Below, one piece after another: positions 7,078-13,342 of a stretch of DNA of 15,167 nucleotides (within the stretch, counting starts at the first letter, position 1; every line of letters begins with the position of its first letter). The notes under the pieces were generated by a model, which was not told the origin of the DNA, made no database searches, and worked only from the letters and a program-made list of their open reading frames with translations. A program made the translations under genes and the position numbers. Source of the stretch: Acidobacteriaceae bacterium (GTDB lineage: Bacteria > Acidobacteriota > Terriglobia > Terriglobales > Acidobacteriaceae); NCBI GenBank assembly GCA_027364815.1, contig DAHXOQ010000034.1, positions 1 to 15,167 of the forward strand. Reading direction: 5' to 3'.

Positions 7078-8133
7078 TTAGTGAGCGCTGCCGCCCGATG
7101 AAGATCGTGGCTGGGGCTGATGAGATTGCAGTGACTGTTGCTGCTGCGTGTGTTGCTGCACCTGCCTCTGAGTTTGTTGCTGGTGCTTCTGCTCGAGCCG
7201 CTGCTGCTGGTCATTTGCCTTCTGCAGATTAGCGTTGGCCTTCAGTTGCGCGTGCTCGGTATCCTGCTTCTGCTGAAGGTTCGCACGATCCGCATTCTGC
7301 CTGTTAATCAGCAGCGTCTGCTTGGTTTCGTACTTCTGATCCGCCTTCGCATTGCCTGAGTTTGCAGCCTCGGGCCGGGAAATCGCAGGAAGGTCTTTAG
7401 GATGGATTGGAGGGCCAGCACTGTGTGTTTCACCACCGGAACCGGCCTTGTTCTCCGCGCCTGATGGACGTGCTGTCGCTGTAATTGACGGATTGCCATG
7501 GTTGACTCCTGCACGTTGCTCTGGATTCGCGCGGGCTGCCTGCGCATGAGATGTTTGTGCGGCTATAGCAGGTATATGATTCTGCCGCGCCGCAGACTCT
7601 TGCTGCGAATTTGGGCGTGCCGCCAGGCCGCCTTTTCCGCCGTTGTAACTTACGTGGTTGTCATTGTTTCCGTGATTCACGTTTTCGTTGTAAGTGTTGT
7701 GAAAATTTCCGCCTTCAATACGATTCACTGATCTGTTGTAGTAGTAATGTCCATGATCCCAACGGCCGCCGTCGTATCCTCCGCCCCAATAACCGTAGCC
7801 GTAATTGATGCCTCCGTAGCAACCGACATCAAGACCCCAGTAGCCATCACTAAAGAAGTAACCGCCATTGCCCCAGCCCCAATAACCAGGCGTCCACAGG
7901 TAGCCATCTTCAGGCGGCTCAACCCACGTACCTGGAACCCAATAGTAGTCAGAGATGCTGTCATCATAGGCCCAGTAACCAGGCGTCCAAATGTAACCAT
8001 CATCGGGACAATCGGGCTGTGCGTAAACCGGAATTTCCGGTGGACCAAAAGCTACCGCAACGCCCACCTGAGAAAACATTGTTGCCGGAATTGCCATTAA
8101 CAGAAATGCAAATAAGAACTTGAAAATACGCAT
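7078..8133 (-). CDS. Secreted YXWGXW-repeat protein with a Gln-rich coiled tail
   Basis: The frame is open up to 8223, but AAAGGA 7 nt before ATG 8133 and a signal peptide starting there (MRIFKFLF..., hydrophobic core 4-20) fix the start; product 351 residues. After cleavage near 20-30 comes a Pro-rich linker, then aromatic repeats of the WxPGxW/YWGxW kind: YIWTPGYW (47-54), YYWVPGTW (63-70), YLWTPGYWGWG (78-88) and YFFSDGYWG (92-100), then a Gly/Tyr/Asn-rich stretch to about 165. Residues 262-340 are a Gln/Lys/Asn-rich, probably coiled-coil segment with runs of Q. YXWGXW repeats (Pfam 'YXWGXW repeat') occur in exported proteins of unknown role; the surface or periplasm is the likely location. 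No catalytic motif is visible. Confidence 0.87.
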   Translation of the reverse strand: MRIFKFLFAFLLMAIPATMFSQVGVAVAFGPPEIPVYAQPDCPDDGYIWTPGYWAYDDSISDYYWVPGTWVEPPEDGYLWTPGYWGWGNGGYFFSDGYWGLDVGCYGGINYGYGYWGGGYDGGRWDHGHYYYNRSVNRIEGGNFHNTYNENVNHGNNDNHVSYNGGKGGLAARPNSQQESAARQNHIPAIAAQTSHAQAARANPEQRAGVNHGNPSITATARPSGAENKAGSGGETHSAGPPIHPKDLPAISRPEAANSGNAKADQKYETKQTLLINRQNADRANLQQKQDTEHAQLKANANLQKANDQQQRLEQKHQQQTQRQVQQHTQQQQSLQSHQPQPRSSSGGSAH

Positions 8134-8259
8134 AGGTATCCTTTCACCAAAGCTTCCTTCGAATAGCCGATTGGTATTTGGTTGCCGGGCTACGAGGAGC
8201 GTAGGCGACATTCTTCGCGCCATGCCATTAGGCTGGCATTTTGTGCAAACGGAGTCTGT
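8134..8259 (-). promoter_or_regulatory. Leader of the YXWGXW gene with mutually exclusive short stems
   Basis: This gap carries the ribosome-binding site AAAGGA for the YXWGXW gene and several short dyads: CTACG/CGTAG (8190-8194 with 8200-8204), TAGCC/GGCTA (8164-8168 with 8188-8192, sharing bases with the first), and ATGCCA/TGGCAT (8222-8227 with 8234-8239, just past the end of the 42-residue ORF). No clear -35/-10 pair is seen. The first two stems cannot form together. I do not recognise a known riboswitch. Confidence 0.3.
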
Positions 8260-8388
8260 CTACAACCGCTCACTTTTAGAAAATGTTGTGCGATCTGCGG
8301 CCAGCACAACAAACAACCCCATGCTTGCTGCGATCATCACAAGGAGTGTCAGCAAACTATGCCAGCTCACCCACGGAGGCCTTTTCAT
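8260..8388 (-). CDS. 42-residue single-helix membrane peptide overlapping csbD
   Basis: Read on the minus strand, the CsbD stop TGA (8387-8385) overlaps the ATG at 8388-8386 in an ATGA arrangement, the classic signature of translational coupling. The product begins MKRPPWVSWHSLLTLL, has one transmembrane helix at about 12-31 (rich in Leu, Val, Met, Ala), and ends with a polar tail (ADRTTFSKSERL) before TAG 8262-8260. No independent Shine-Dalgarno stands out, which agrees with coupling. The basic N-terminus and polar C-terminus suggest N-in topology. I know no named family. The overlap, helix and charge distribution make it more likely real than chance, but comparative support is lacking. Confidence 0.55.
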   Translation of the reverse strand: MKRPPWVSWHSLLTLLVMIAASMGLFVVLAADRTTFSKSERL

Positions 8389-8681
8389 GTTGTTCTAATT
8401 GAAGGTCTGCTGTTTGGCGAGCTGTTCGTCGTCTTTATATTCGCGCCTGCCGAGGAGTTTCCAGATGCATGCTTTATCTGCGCATTCATATGAACTTCAG
8501 TTTCCTTGACCACATCGCCAACTGCCTCTGCAGCCTTGCCGATCGTATTCTCTATCTTGCCCTGTGCCTGTTGAACGATACCTTTAACCTGCAGCGTTTT
8601 GTTGCCAGTCAATTCGCCAGCCTTGCGCTTGGCCTTTCCCATCATTTCGTGAATAGTGCCCTTCACTTGTGTTTTATTCAA
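8385..8681 (-). CDS. CsbD-family stress-response protein with extended tail
   Basis: The product has 98 residues starting on TTG 8681, with AGGTGA just upstream. Residues 4-57 carry the CsbD pattern: VKGTIHEMMGKAKRKAGELTGNKTLQVKG followed by QQAQGKIENTIGKAAEAV. CsbD proteins are small, soluble, helical and usually about 60-75 residues; they are induced by general stress in Bacillus and other bacteria, and their molecular role is unknown. The tail from about 65 onward (Asn/Ser/Thr-rich, ending SRPSIRTT) is longer than usual and may be non-functional sequence kept because its last bases encode the start of the overlapping 42-residue ORF. A recognisable promoter lies 115-144 nt upstream and a hairpin occurs in the leader. 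Confidence 0.88.
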   Translation of the reverse strand: MNKTQVKGTIHEMMGKAKRKAGELTGNKTLQVKGIVQQAQGKIENTIGKAAEAVGDVVKETEVHMNAQIKHASGNSSAGANIKTTNSSPNSRPSIRTT

Positions 8682-8729
8682 ATTTTCACCTGTGGATTCA
8701 ATTGGTTTGTATAGGTAAGCGAAATCTCA

Positions 8730-8750
8730 AACGATGGGGCAATCATCGTT
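8730..8750 (-). promoter_or_regulatory. Stem-loop in the csbD 5' leader
   Basis: AACGATG (8730-8736) and CATCGTT (8744-8750) are perfect 7-bp complements around a 7-nt loop. It lies between the proposed csbD promoter and the TTG start, 49 nt upstream of it, so it would be part of the untranslated leader. It could affect mRNA stability or serve as a protein site; no family is recognised. Confidence 0.4.
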
Positions 8751-8796
8751 CTCCCCAACAGGTAAGAGAGTAGAGGTTCACGGAGTCTTTGGCTGA

Positions 8797-8825
8797 GCTA
8801 TAGGGACCACAAGAATTAACGTCAA
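8797..8825 (-). promoter_or_regulatory. Sigma70-like promoter for csbD
   Basis: On the minus strand: TTGACG (8825-8820), a 17-nt spacer, then TATAGC (8802-8797). The -35 matches five of six consensus bases and the -10 four of six, with optimal spacing. It would start transcription near 8790, giving a leader of about 108 nt that contains the 8730-8750 stem-loop. Confidence 0.5.
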
Positions 8826-8847
8826 TTACGGGCAATATGAAACGTAG

Positions 8848-10182
8848 CTAATTTGAAGCCGGCTTGGTGATGATTGCGGCTGCTGGAGTGTTCACAGGAA
8901 GCGGCGCCGGGGTGAATGCTTTCAACGCATCGAGGTTGTTCAAGACGATCTGCCATTTTGCAGGATCACTCTCACCTTCGATAGGAAGCGAAAGATTAGA
9001 GTAGAAATCAAGGATGTTGGCGCGCAATTCAGGGGAAGTATTGTCGAATTTATGCGCGGCGAGATCTGCCAGCAATTGCGCGTAGGTTGTGTCTGTCAGC
9101 GAGTATTCGGCAGCTTTGGTCACATTGCCGCTGTCCAGGTCCGAGTTGGGCAGAATCAGTTTGCCGGCGCCTTCATCCTTAAGAAAATCGTCGTAACGAG
9201 CCACAGTTACATCAATGCTTTTAATATAGAGGTCTTCTGTTTTAGGTGTTGGGTTATCGAAGCCCAAGCCTTTGAAGGGGCCGATCTTCGGCATGAAGCG
9301 AAAGAGTATAGCCATTAAACGAGTTCCACAGCCGGGCTTTGTGTAGGTCTTTCCCCACTCGCGATCATAATCGGAGCGCGAGAGGTGGTAAAGAAATTTG
9401 CGCCGCGCAAAATTAGGCGTTTCCTTGAACAACTCTTTTTTGTGTACACGCAAAGCAACCTGGGTCATCTGCGGATTCAAGCGGCTGACAGAATAACGGT
9501 AAGAGCCGATCGCCAGATCTTCATGCGCTAGGACATCCTTGAGTTGCAGACCATAGATGATGGGAAATGTTCTCTCTAGTAAAGGCAAAGAGACTTCAAA
9601 TCCGATGAAGTCATGGTATTGCTGTGAAGCGTATCTATTTTTGTAGACCTGCACAGTATCAAATCCAAACTCGGTTTTCAGGTGTGCTGTTTTATCCTGT
9701 GCATAACGAACTGAATGGCCATATTTTGCGCGGAGTTTAGGGTAGTTCAACGAAACCGCCTCATTGACTGCAGGGTGCCCGCTGATGTCCGAGGTATAGT
9801 GCGAGAGTGCTCCCAGGGCAAAGGCGTATTCGTTGGCATCCTGGCTTTGATGAATCAGTTCAAGTACAAAATCGCCACTGCGAACGTAATGAGTAAGGTC
9901 GCTGAATTGCTTGTTTCCGAATGGATAGTATCCGAGATCCTGAATTACAGATCCACCATAGGCATAGGCGTGCGCTTCTTTGATTTGATCGGGGGTGAGA
10001 TTCGGGAAGCGTTTGAGGAGAAGAGGCCGAATCTCGTTGAGCCATGCAATATCGACAATTTCTTCGTGCGTGAGAACAGAGTAGGCAGATAGAGCGCAAC
10101 TAGTCAGCAGCAAGACGAGCATGACGAGTGCTGCGCGACCAGCGATCAATATTTGTCTATTCTTCAAGGGCTCAATCTCCAT
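8848..10182 (-). CDS. Zinc-dependent phospholipase C-like exported protein
   Basis: The product is 444 residues from ATG 10182. A TTG at 10167, 9 nt after GGAG, would give a cleaner signal peptide starting LKNRQILIAGR and may be the true start. The hydrophobic core (about 18-28) ends in LTSC (26-29), an imperfect lipobox. The Zn-dependent PLC/S1-P1 nuclease-like residues are in place: THEE (His39), AYGGSVIQDLGYYPFG (73-88, Asp82), DLTHYVRSGDF (95-105, His98) and GALSHYTSDISGHP (124-137, His128, Asp132, His136). The C-terminal half (about 260-444) has no match I recognise. The expected role is hydrolysis of phospholipid head groups outside the cytoplasm; substrate unproven. It lies 19 nt downstream of the 176-residue gene, so the two probably form an operon. 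Confidence 0.82.
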   Translation of the reverse strand: MEIEPLKNRQILIAGRAALVMLVLLLTSCALSAYSVLTHEEIVDIAWLNEIRPLLLKRFPNLTPDQIKEAHAYAYGGSVIQDLGYYPFGNKQFSDLTHYVRSGDFVLELIHQSQDANEYAFALGALSHYTSDISGHPAVNEAVSLNYPKLRAKYGHSVRYAQDKTAHLKTEFGFDTVQVYKNRYASQQYHDFIGFEVSLPLLERTFPIIYGLQLKDVLAHEDLAIGSYRYSVSRLNPQMTQVALRVHKKELFKETPNFARRKFLYHLSRSDYDREWGKTYTKPGCGTRLMAILFRFMPKIGPFKGLGFDNPTPKTEDLYIKSIDVTVARYDDFLKDEGAGKLILPNSDLDSGNVTKAAEYSLTDTTYAQLLADLAAHKFDNTSPELRANILDFYSNLSLPIEGESDPAKWQIVLNNLDALKAFTPAPLPVNTPAAAIITKPASN

Positions 10183-10201
10183 TGTCGGTGTGTCATGCTG
10201 A

Positions 10202-10732
10202 TTATTGTCGAGTCAGTGTTGATCTCGAAGCGATGAGAATCTCTTTCAGTTGCGGCATGGCGCTGCCGAAGTACGGGTATAAAACATTTGAATCAAGCGG
10301 CAATCGCTTTGGACGAAGTTCCGTTGTAGCTGGCTGCAACTCATCACATGCAGGCAGTACACTGCCTTGCTGAATTCTATACGGATAAATCCTGACCCGC
10401 GCCAGAAAAAACCAAGGGTATTGCGTCAACTCAATATGATTCACTTCAACTGCATTGAAATGAGAATTGATCCGGCGCAGTGACATCTTCAGCGCGCTGG
10501 CAATCGATTCCTGCGATGTTTCGCCTACCCCACTGCGCAACGCCCCTTCGGGAACGGCGATGAAATTCCATCCATTGGTTCGTATTTTCATTTCCATTTG
10601 CGCTGCATTGACTTTCAACGCCAGATTCCAGCCTTCGCGAAATTCCTGTGTTTCCAGTCGAAGACCATTGGGCAATTCAATTTTCTGACGCACTAAAATA
10701 TTGTGTTCCGCAATCGTTTGCACGCGATTCAC
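10202..10732 (-). CDS. Uncharacterised 176-residue protein cotranscribed with the PLC-like gene
   Basis: The product starts on GTG 10732, preceded by AGAAGAG. There is no signal peptide or membrane helix. It is a mixed alpha/beta, soluble-looking protein: strand-like segments around NGWNFIAVPEGALRSGVG (residues 53-70), a helix SQESIASALKMSLRRINSHF (72-91), then strand-like VEVNHIELTQYPWFFLARVRIYPY (94-117) and a Pro-rich tail. I do not recognise the family. The 19-nt gap to the phospholipase gene and shared strand suggest a functional link, and being cytoplasmic it could be a regulator or a housekeeping partner, but nothing in the sequence shows which. Confidence 0.72.
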   Translation of the reverse strand: MNRVQTIAEHNILVRQKIELPNGLRLETQEFREGWNLALKVNAAQMEMKIRTNGWNFIAVPEGALRSGVGETSQESIASALKMSLRRINSHFNAVEVNHIELTQYPWFFLARVRIYPYRIQQGSVLPACDELQPATTELRPKRLPLDSNVLYPYFGSAMPQLKEILIASRSTLTRQ

Positions 10733-10953
10733 TCCATCTCTTCTGCTTGAGTAGTCAATACTCTCGTGTACTTACATGGGGCATCATTACCATGCGCATT
10801 TTAGAGTGAGGCAAAGTTGACCAGCTTGCACGCGCGCAGAATGGATATGGCATTGATCTGGATGAATTATCCCCTGCATGGACTGATGTTTCTGTACAAT
10901 ACCGAACACGACCTGTCTATTTTACTTTTTTACACTGCATGATTTTTTGCACT
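10733..10953. other. Gap between Crp/Fnr gene and the 176-residue gene
   Basis: This 221-nt stretch has no convincing ORF. On the minus strand TAAAAT (10803-10798) could be a -10 for the 176-residue/PLC pair, but there is no matching -35. Runs of A/T just after the Crp/Fnr stop (10920-10950) could aid termination of that gene, but the stem there is too short to call. Confidence 0.35.
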
Positions 10954-11649
10954 CTAATTGATGTTCGGTTGTTCGGCATTGTACTCAGGCAGTTGATCAT
11001 GGAGCACTACATTCAATAATGAACGATGCACCTTGATCTGTCCGTCGTAATCGATAAATCCGAGCTTGCGAAAACGATTCATGAAAAAACTCACGCGTGA
11101 CCGCGTGGTTCCGATCATCTCGGCAAGTGTCTCCTGCGAAATCCTTGGAAGCAAAGTCTCCGGCTCACCGGGATGGCCAAACTCCGCCATCAGCAGCAAT
11201 ATCCGGGCCAGTCGTTTCTCGCTGGAGTTGAAGAGCTGGTCTACTAAATCGGCTTGCGTGCGCATACTGCGCGCCAACAGAAACTTCAAAAACAATTCAG
11301 AGAAGTCGTGCTCCTCGCGCATGACGCGAATCATCTCATCACGCCCAATTTTGAGCGCAGTGCAAGCAGTGATCGCGCTGGCAGTTGAGAGGCGCAATCC
11401 TGCAACTGTGGCAATCGCTTCTTCGCCAATAAACTCGCCGGCAGTTAGAAGCGTAATGGTAGCTTCCTTCCCTGTGGTTGAAACCACTGTCACTCTAGCG
11501 CGCCCCCTTTGCAGATAAAAGACTGAATCTGCAGTGTCGCCCTGAGTGAAGAAAGTCTCCTTGGGATTGAGTTCGATGATTCTGCGGCCCAGGCCCGTAT
11601 GGGTCAAAAAGGCAGCAGTATCAAAGTGTTGAGGCTCTATTCCAGGCAT
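10954..11649 (-). CDS. Crp/Fnr-family transcriptional regulator
   Basis: The frame is open to 11868, but the family start, a ribosome-binding site (AGAGG) and a promoter lying inside the longer frame all point to ATG 11649: 231 residues. Residues ~12-125 are the cyclic-nucleotide-binding-type beta-roll (FFTQGDTADSVFYLQRGRARVTVVS, GEFIGEEAI). A dimer helix spans about 125-145 and a winged helix-turn-helix 169-208 (ISQETLAEMIGTTRSRVSFFMNRFRKLGFI). The four-Cys cluster of FNR is missing (only one Cys, at 96), and the CRP cAMP-binding Arg-Ser pair is replaced (LSTASAIT), so neither oxygen-type Fe-S sensing nor classic cAMP binding is expected. The signal is unknown. Proteins of this subtype are abundant in Acidobacteria. 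It could regulate neighbouring stress genes, but I found no clear CRP/FNR box. Confidence 0.9.
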   Translation of the reverse strand: MPGIEPQHFDTAAFLTHTGLGRRIIELNPKETFFTQGDTADSVFYLQRGRARVTVVSTTGKEATITLLTAGEFIGEEAIATVAGLRLSTASAITACTALKIGRDEMIRVMREEHDFSELFLKFLLARSMRTQADLVDQLFNSSEKRLARILLLMAEFGHPGEPETLLPRISQETLAEMIGTTRSRVSFFMNRFRKLGFIDYDGQIKVHRSLLNVVLHDQLPEYNAEQPNIN

Positions 11650-11687
11650 ATCCAAGACCTCTTTCCGTTTGCGGGGAAACACGCATT

Positions 11688-11703
11688 GAATGAATGAATG
11701 AAT
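11688..11703. repeat. Tetranucleotide repeat (GAAT)x4 in the Crp/Fnr leader
   Basis: Four tandem GAAT units lie directly at and after the predicted +1 of the Crp/Fnr promoter (11702-11729, minus strand) and upstream of the proposed start 11649. Changes in copy number would alter leader length or start-site sequence rather than the reading frame, if the short start is right. Confidence 0.6.
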
Positions 11704-11729
11704 TGTAATTACCTTGTGCCGTGGTTCAA
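11702..11729 (-). promoter_or_regulatory. Promoter for the Crp/Fnr gene
   Basis: On the minus strand: TTGAAC (11729-11724), 16-nt spacer, TACAAT (11707-11702). The -10 matches five of six consensus bases. It predicts a start near 11695 and a leader of about 46 nt, which excludes the upstream start at 11868 from being on this transcript. Confidence 0.5.
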
Positions 11730-11901
11730 AAGGCAATTGTGCCAATGATAAGAGCTTCACTAACTTCCGTTCAGTGCATAGAATGTCAGGCGAGATATGC
11801 CAAAACAGGTTAATGCGTGTCGTCCACCACTCAAATACACCAAAATCTACATCAATTTTATACTTCATTCAAAGCTCAACCTGTCTCAAATTGCTCACAT
11901 T

Positions 11902-11931
11902 TTGACCATCTGAAAAACATTTAAATATATT
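11902..11931 (+). promoter_or_regulatory. Promoter for the SYLF gene, with a downstream dyad
   Basis: TTGACC (11902-11907), an 18-nt spacer and TATATT (11926-11931) form a sigma70-type promoter. Transcription would start near 11938, giving a leader of about 115 nt. Inside this leader is the perfect dyad ACTTCA-TC-TGAAGT at 11966-11979, a possible operator or small hairpin. The gap 11869-12053 has no gene. Confidence 0.45.
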
Positions 11932-12053
11932 TTCGCGATATGGCCCGTTGAGCGTTCTTGCTCAGACTTCATCTGAAGTTGTCGCTAATGTGGGAGTTAC
12001 CTGATGGGCCTCAGTTGCAAGCTCGCAAGTGTCGCTGTACATAGGTAGAAAAG

Positions 12054-12755
12054 ATGGAATGGATGAAAAAGCTAATTACGTTAGTGGCAGTGATGAGTAT
12101 GACGACAATGTGTTGGGCAGCTTCCGATCGTGAAGCTACAGTAGACCGGATGGATCATGCAGGCGCCGTTCTACACGAGATTATGTCAGCACCTGATAAA
12201 GGCATACCTGAAGAAGTTCTTGAACACGCAAAGTGCGTTGCAGTTGTTCCTCATATGCTCAAGGGCGGATTTGTATTCGGCGCAGAAAATGGCCGGGGCG
12301 TAGCCACCTGCCGCCCAGCTGAAGGTTGGAGCGCGCCTGCGTTCTTTACCATCACGGGCGGAAGTTGGGGATTGCAGATCGGCATTGAAGGCGTTGACCT
12401 GGTCATGATTATTCAAGACGAGCGTGGCATGCAGAATTTGATGTCAAGCCATTTTCAGTTGGGTGGAGATGCATCGGCTGCAGCAGGCCCGGTAGGACGT
12501 CATGCCTCTGCTAATACTGATTGGAAGCTCGACACCGAGATTCTCACCTACTCGCGCGCCAAGGGACTTTTTGCAGGACTCACGCTCACCGGTGCTGGCA
12601 TTCGCCGCGACGATGATTCTACAGAAGCCATCTACGGTGCAAATATCTCAACGAAAAGCATCCTCCGTGGTGAAGTAGCCACGCCAAGCTCAGCTGGCGC
12701 ATTTCTTAATGCCGTCAGAGGTGCAAAGGCGCAGTCGATGGCCGCAAACCAGTAA
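12054..12755 (+). CDS. SYLF/YSC84-domain exported lipid-binding protein
   Basis: The product has 233 residues. A signal peptide of about 22 residues (MKK-type start at residue 4, cleavage near CWA-A) precedes the SYLF domain (about 30-220): DRMDHAGAVLHEIMSAPDKGIPEEVLEHAKCVAVVPHMLKGG-type N-part, GRGVATCRP, WSAPAFFTITGGSWGLQIGIEGVDLVMII, and GDASAAAGPVGRHA ... YSRAKGLFAGLTLTGAGI. The family is named from eukaryotic SH3YL1/Ysc84/Lsb4 proteins that bind phosphoinositides; bacterial members are exported and often stress-linked, with unproven ligands. The ATG at 12054 follows AGGTAGAAAAG; ATG 12063 is also possible. It is followed after 79 nt by the lmo0937-type gene on the same strand. Confidence 0.92.
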   Translation: MEWMKKLITLVAVMSMTTMCWAASDREATVDRMDHAGAVLHEIMSAPDKGIPEEVLEHAKCVAVVPHMLKGGFVFGAENGRGVATCRPAEGWSAPAFFTITGGSWGLQIGIEGVDLVMIIQDERGMQNLMSSHFQLGGDASAAAGPVGRHASANTDWKLDTEILTYSRAKGLFAGLTLTGAGIRRDDDSTEAIYGANISTKSILRGEVATPSSAGAFLNAVRGAKAQSMAANQ

Positions 12756-12774
12756 GTTAACAACAACTTTGTGA

Positions 12775-12810
12775 GCGCCTGAAGTCTCGGAGTGTTTGTC
12801 CTCCAGGCGC
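12775..12810 (+). promoter_or_regulatory. Stem-loop between the SYLF and lmo0937-type genes
   Basis: GCGCCTG (12775-12781) and CAGGCGC (12804-12810) form a 7-bp GC-rich stem with a 22-nt loop. There is no U-tract, so it is not a simple terminator; it could adjust expression of the second gene by mRNA processing or partial termination. Confidence 0.3.
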
Positions 12811-12834
12811 CTGCAAAATCAGAAAGGTGGAATT

Positions 12835-12984
12835 ATGCTTTGGACAATCTTTGTAATCATCCTCGTTCTGTGGCTTTTGGGCTTCAGCATGCACCTCGGT
12901 GGCAGCTTGATTCACCTGCTGCTGGTTATTGCCGTGATTATTCTTGTTTTCAACCTGATTGTCGGCAGACGCAGCTCGCTCTGA
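12835..12984 (+). CDS. lmo0937-type small membrane protein
   Basis: The product has 49 residues. AAAGGTGGA at 12823-12831 picks ATG 12835 over an earlier in-frame start at 12796. It is nearly all hydrophobic: helix 1 at about 2-18 (LWTIFVIILVLWLLGF), a short hinge with HLGGSLIH (residues 19-26), helix 2 at about 27-41, and the basic end GRRSSL. The LWLLGF-x(3)-GGxLIHLLLVIAVIxLVxNLI pattern is that of the lmo0937 small membrane protein family, whose function is unknown. It is probably cotranscribed with the SYLF gene. Confidence 0.85.
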   Translation: MLWTIFVIILVLWLLGFSMHLGGSLIHLLLVIAVIILVFNLIVGRRSSL

Positions 12985-13299
12985 TCGGCAAGAATAGGGT
13001 TGAAAGCGGCGGCTACTCAACTGTGGTTTCATGTGACCTGATTGGTTTCTAAGCGGCGCTGTATGCCCCAGTTGCCGGCCATAATTATCTAGATTGAAAT
13101 GTTGTAGCCGGGTGCCACACATAGGCACTGCAAATATACAGAGCCTGAAATGCAGGCCGCAGTGGCGCGTAATAAGTATTGAGTCCGCAGCAATCAATCA
13201 CATTGGAGAACGCGGGGAAGGGATTTCACCAGCACGCGTTCAAAGCCTTGACGCTGTACAAAATTTTGAACGGCAGGGAATTCAGACCGGAAGCAGCTC

Positions 13300-13328
13300 T
13301 TGACAGATTTAATTCCGCGAATTAAATT
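13300..13328 (+). promoter_or_regulatory. TetR/TolC promoter
   Basis: TTGACA (13300-13305, perfect -35), a 17-nt spacer and TAAATT (13323-13328, four of six) make a strong sigma70-like promoter. The expected transcription start, 7-8 nt after the -10, falls at 13335-13336, on the A of the TetR start codon. Confidence 0.65.
13307..13327. promoter_or_regulatory. Putative TetR operator 1 in the -35/-10 spacer
   Basis: Perfect 9-bp arms ATTTAATTC (13307-13315) and GAATTAAAT (13319-13327) flank the centre CGC. It fills the spacer and most of the -10, the usual position for TetR autorepression. The binding protein is inferred from position only. Confidence 0.6.
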
Positions 13329-13329
13329 A

Positions 13330-13342
13330 TGACCAATGGTCA
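13330..13342. promoter_or_regulatory. Second dyad over the transcription start and start codon
   Basis: TGACCA-A-TGGTCA is a perfect 13-bp inverted repeat with the TetR ATG (13336-13338) at its centre. It could be a second regulator site or affect initiation on a leaderless mRNA. Its sequence differs from operator 1, so a different protein or looser recognition would be required. Confidence 0.45.

Larger units (their letters stand above)
12985..13335. other. 351-nt gap upstream of the TetR gene
   Basis: I see no gene. An opposite-strand frame (12757-13197) is open but has no family features and covers the lmo0937 gene, so it is not called. The right end holds the TetR promoter and dyads; the rest (12985-13295) shows no clear repeat or signal. 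Confidence 0.6.

Noticed and set aside
7725..8100. Long open frames on both strands inside the YXWGXW gene
   Set aside because: They are shadows produced by its repetitive aromatic/Gly codons; only the signal-peptide-bearing frame has repeat and export features.
8186..8256. Plus-strand resemblance to an SAH riboswitch (ACGAGGAGCG ... AGGCT ... CAAACGG)
   Set aside because: The second strands needed for the SAH pseudoknot pairing with GAGCG are missing downstream, and no methionine-cycle gene follows on the plus strand.
11650..11868. 73-residue N-terminal extension of the Crp/Fnr protein
   Set aside because: The promoter and ribosome-binding site lie within it, and family members start near MPGIEPQ-type residues.
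12757..13197. 146-residue open frame on the minus strand
   Set aside because: It overlaps the well-supported lmo0937-type gene, is low complexity with Asn/Gln runs from reversed hydrophobic codons, and has no family motif or ribosome-binding site.
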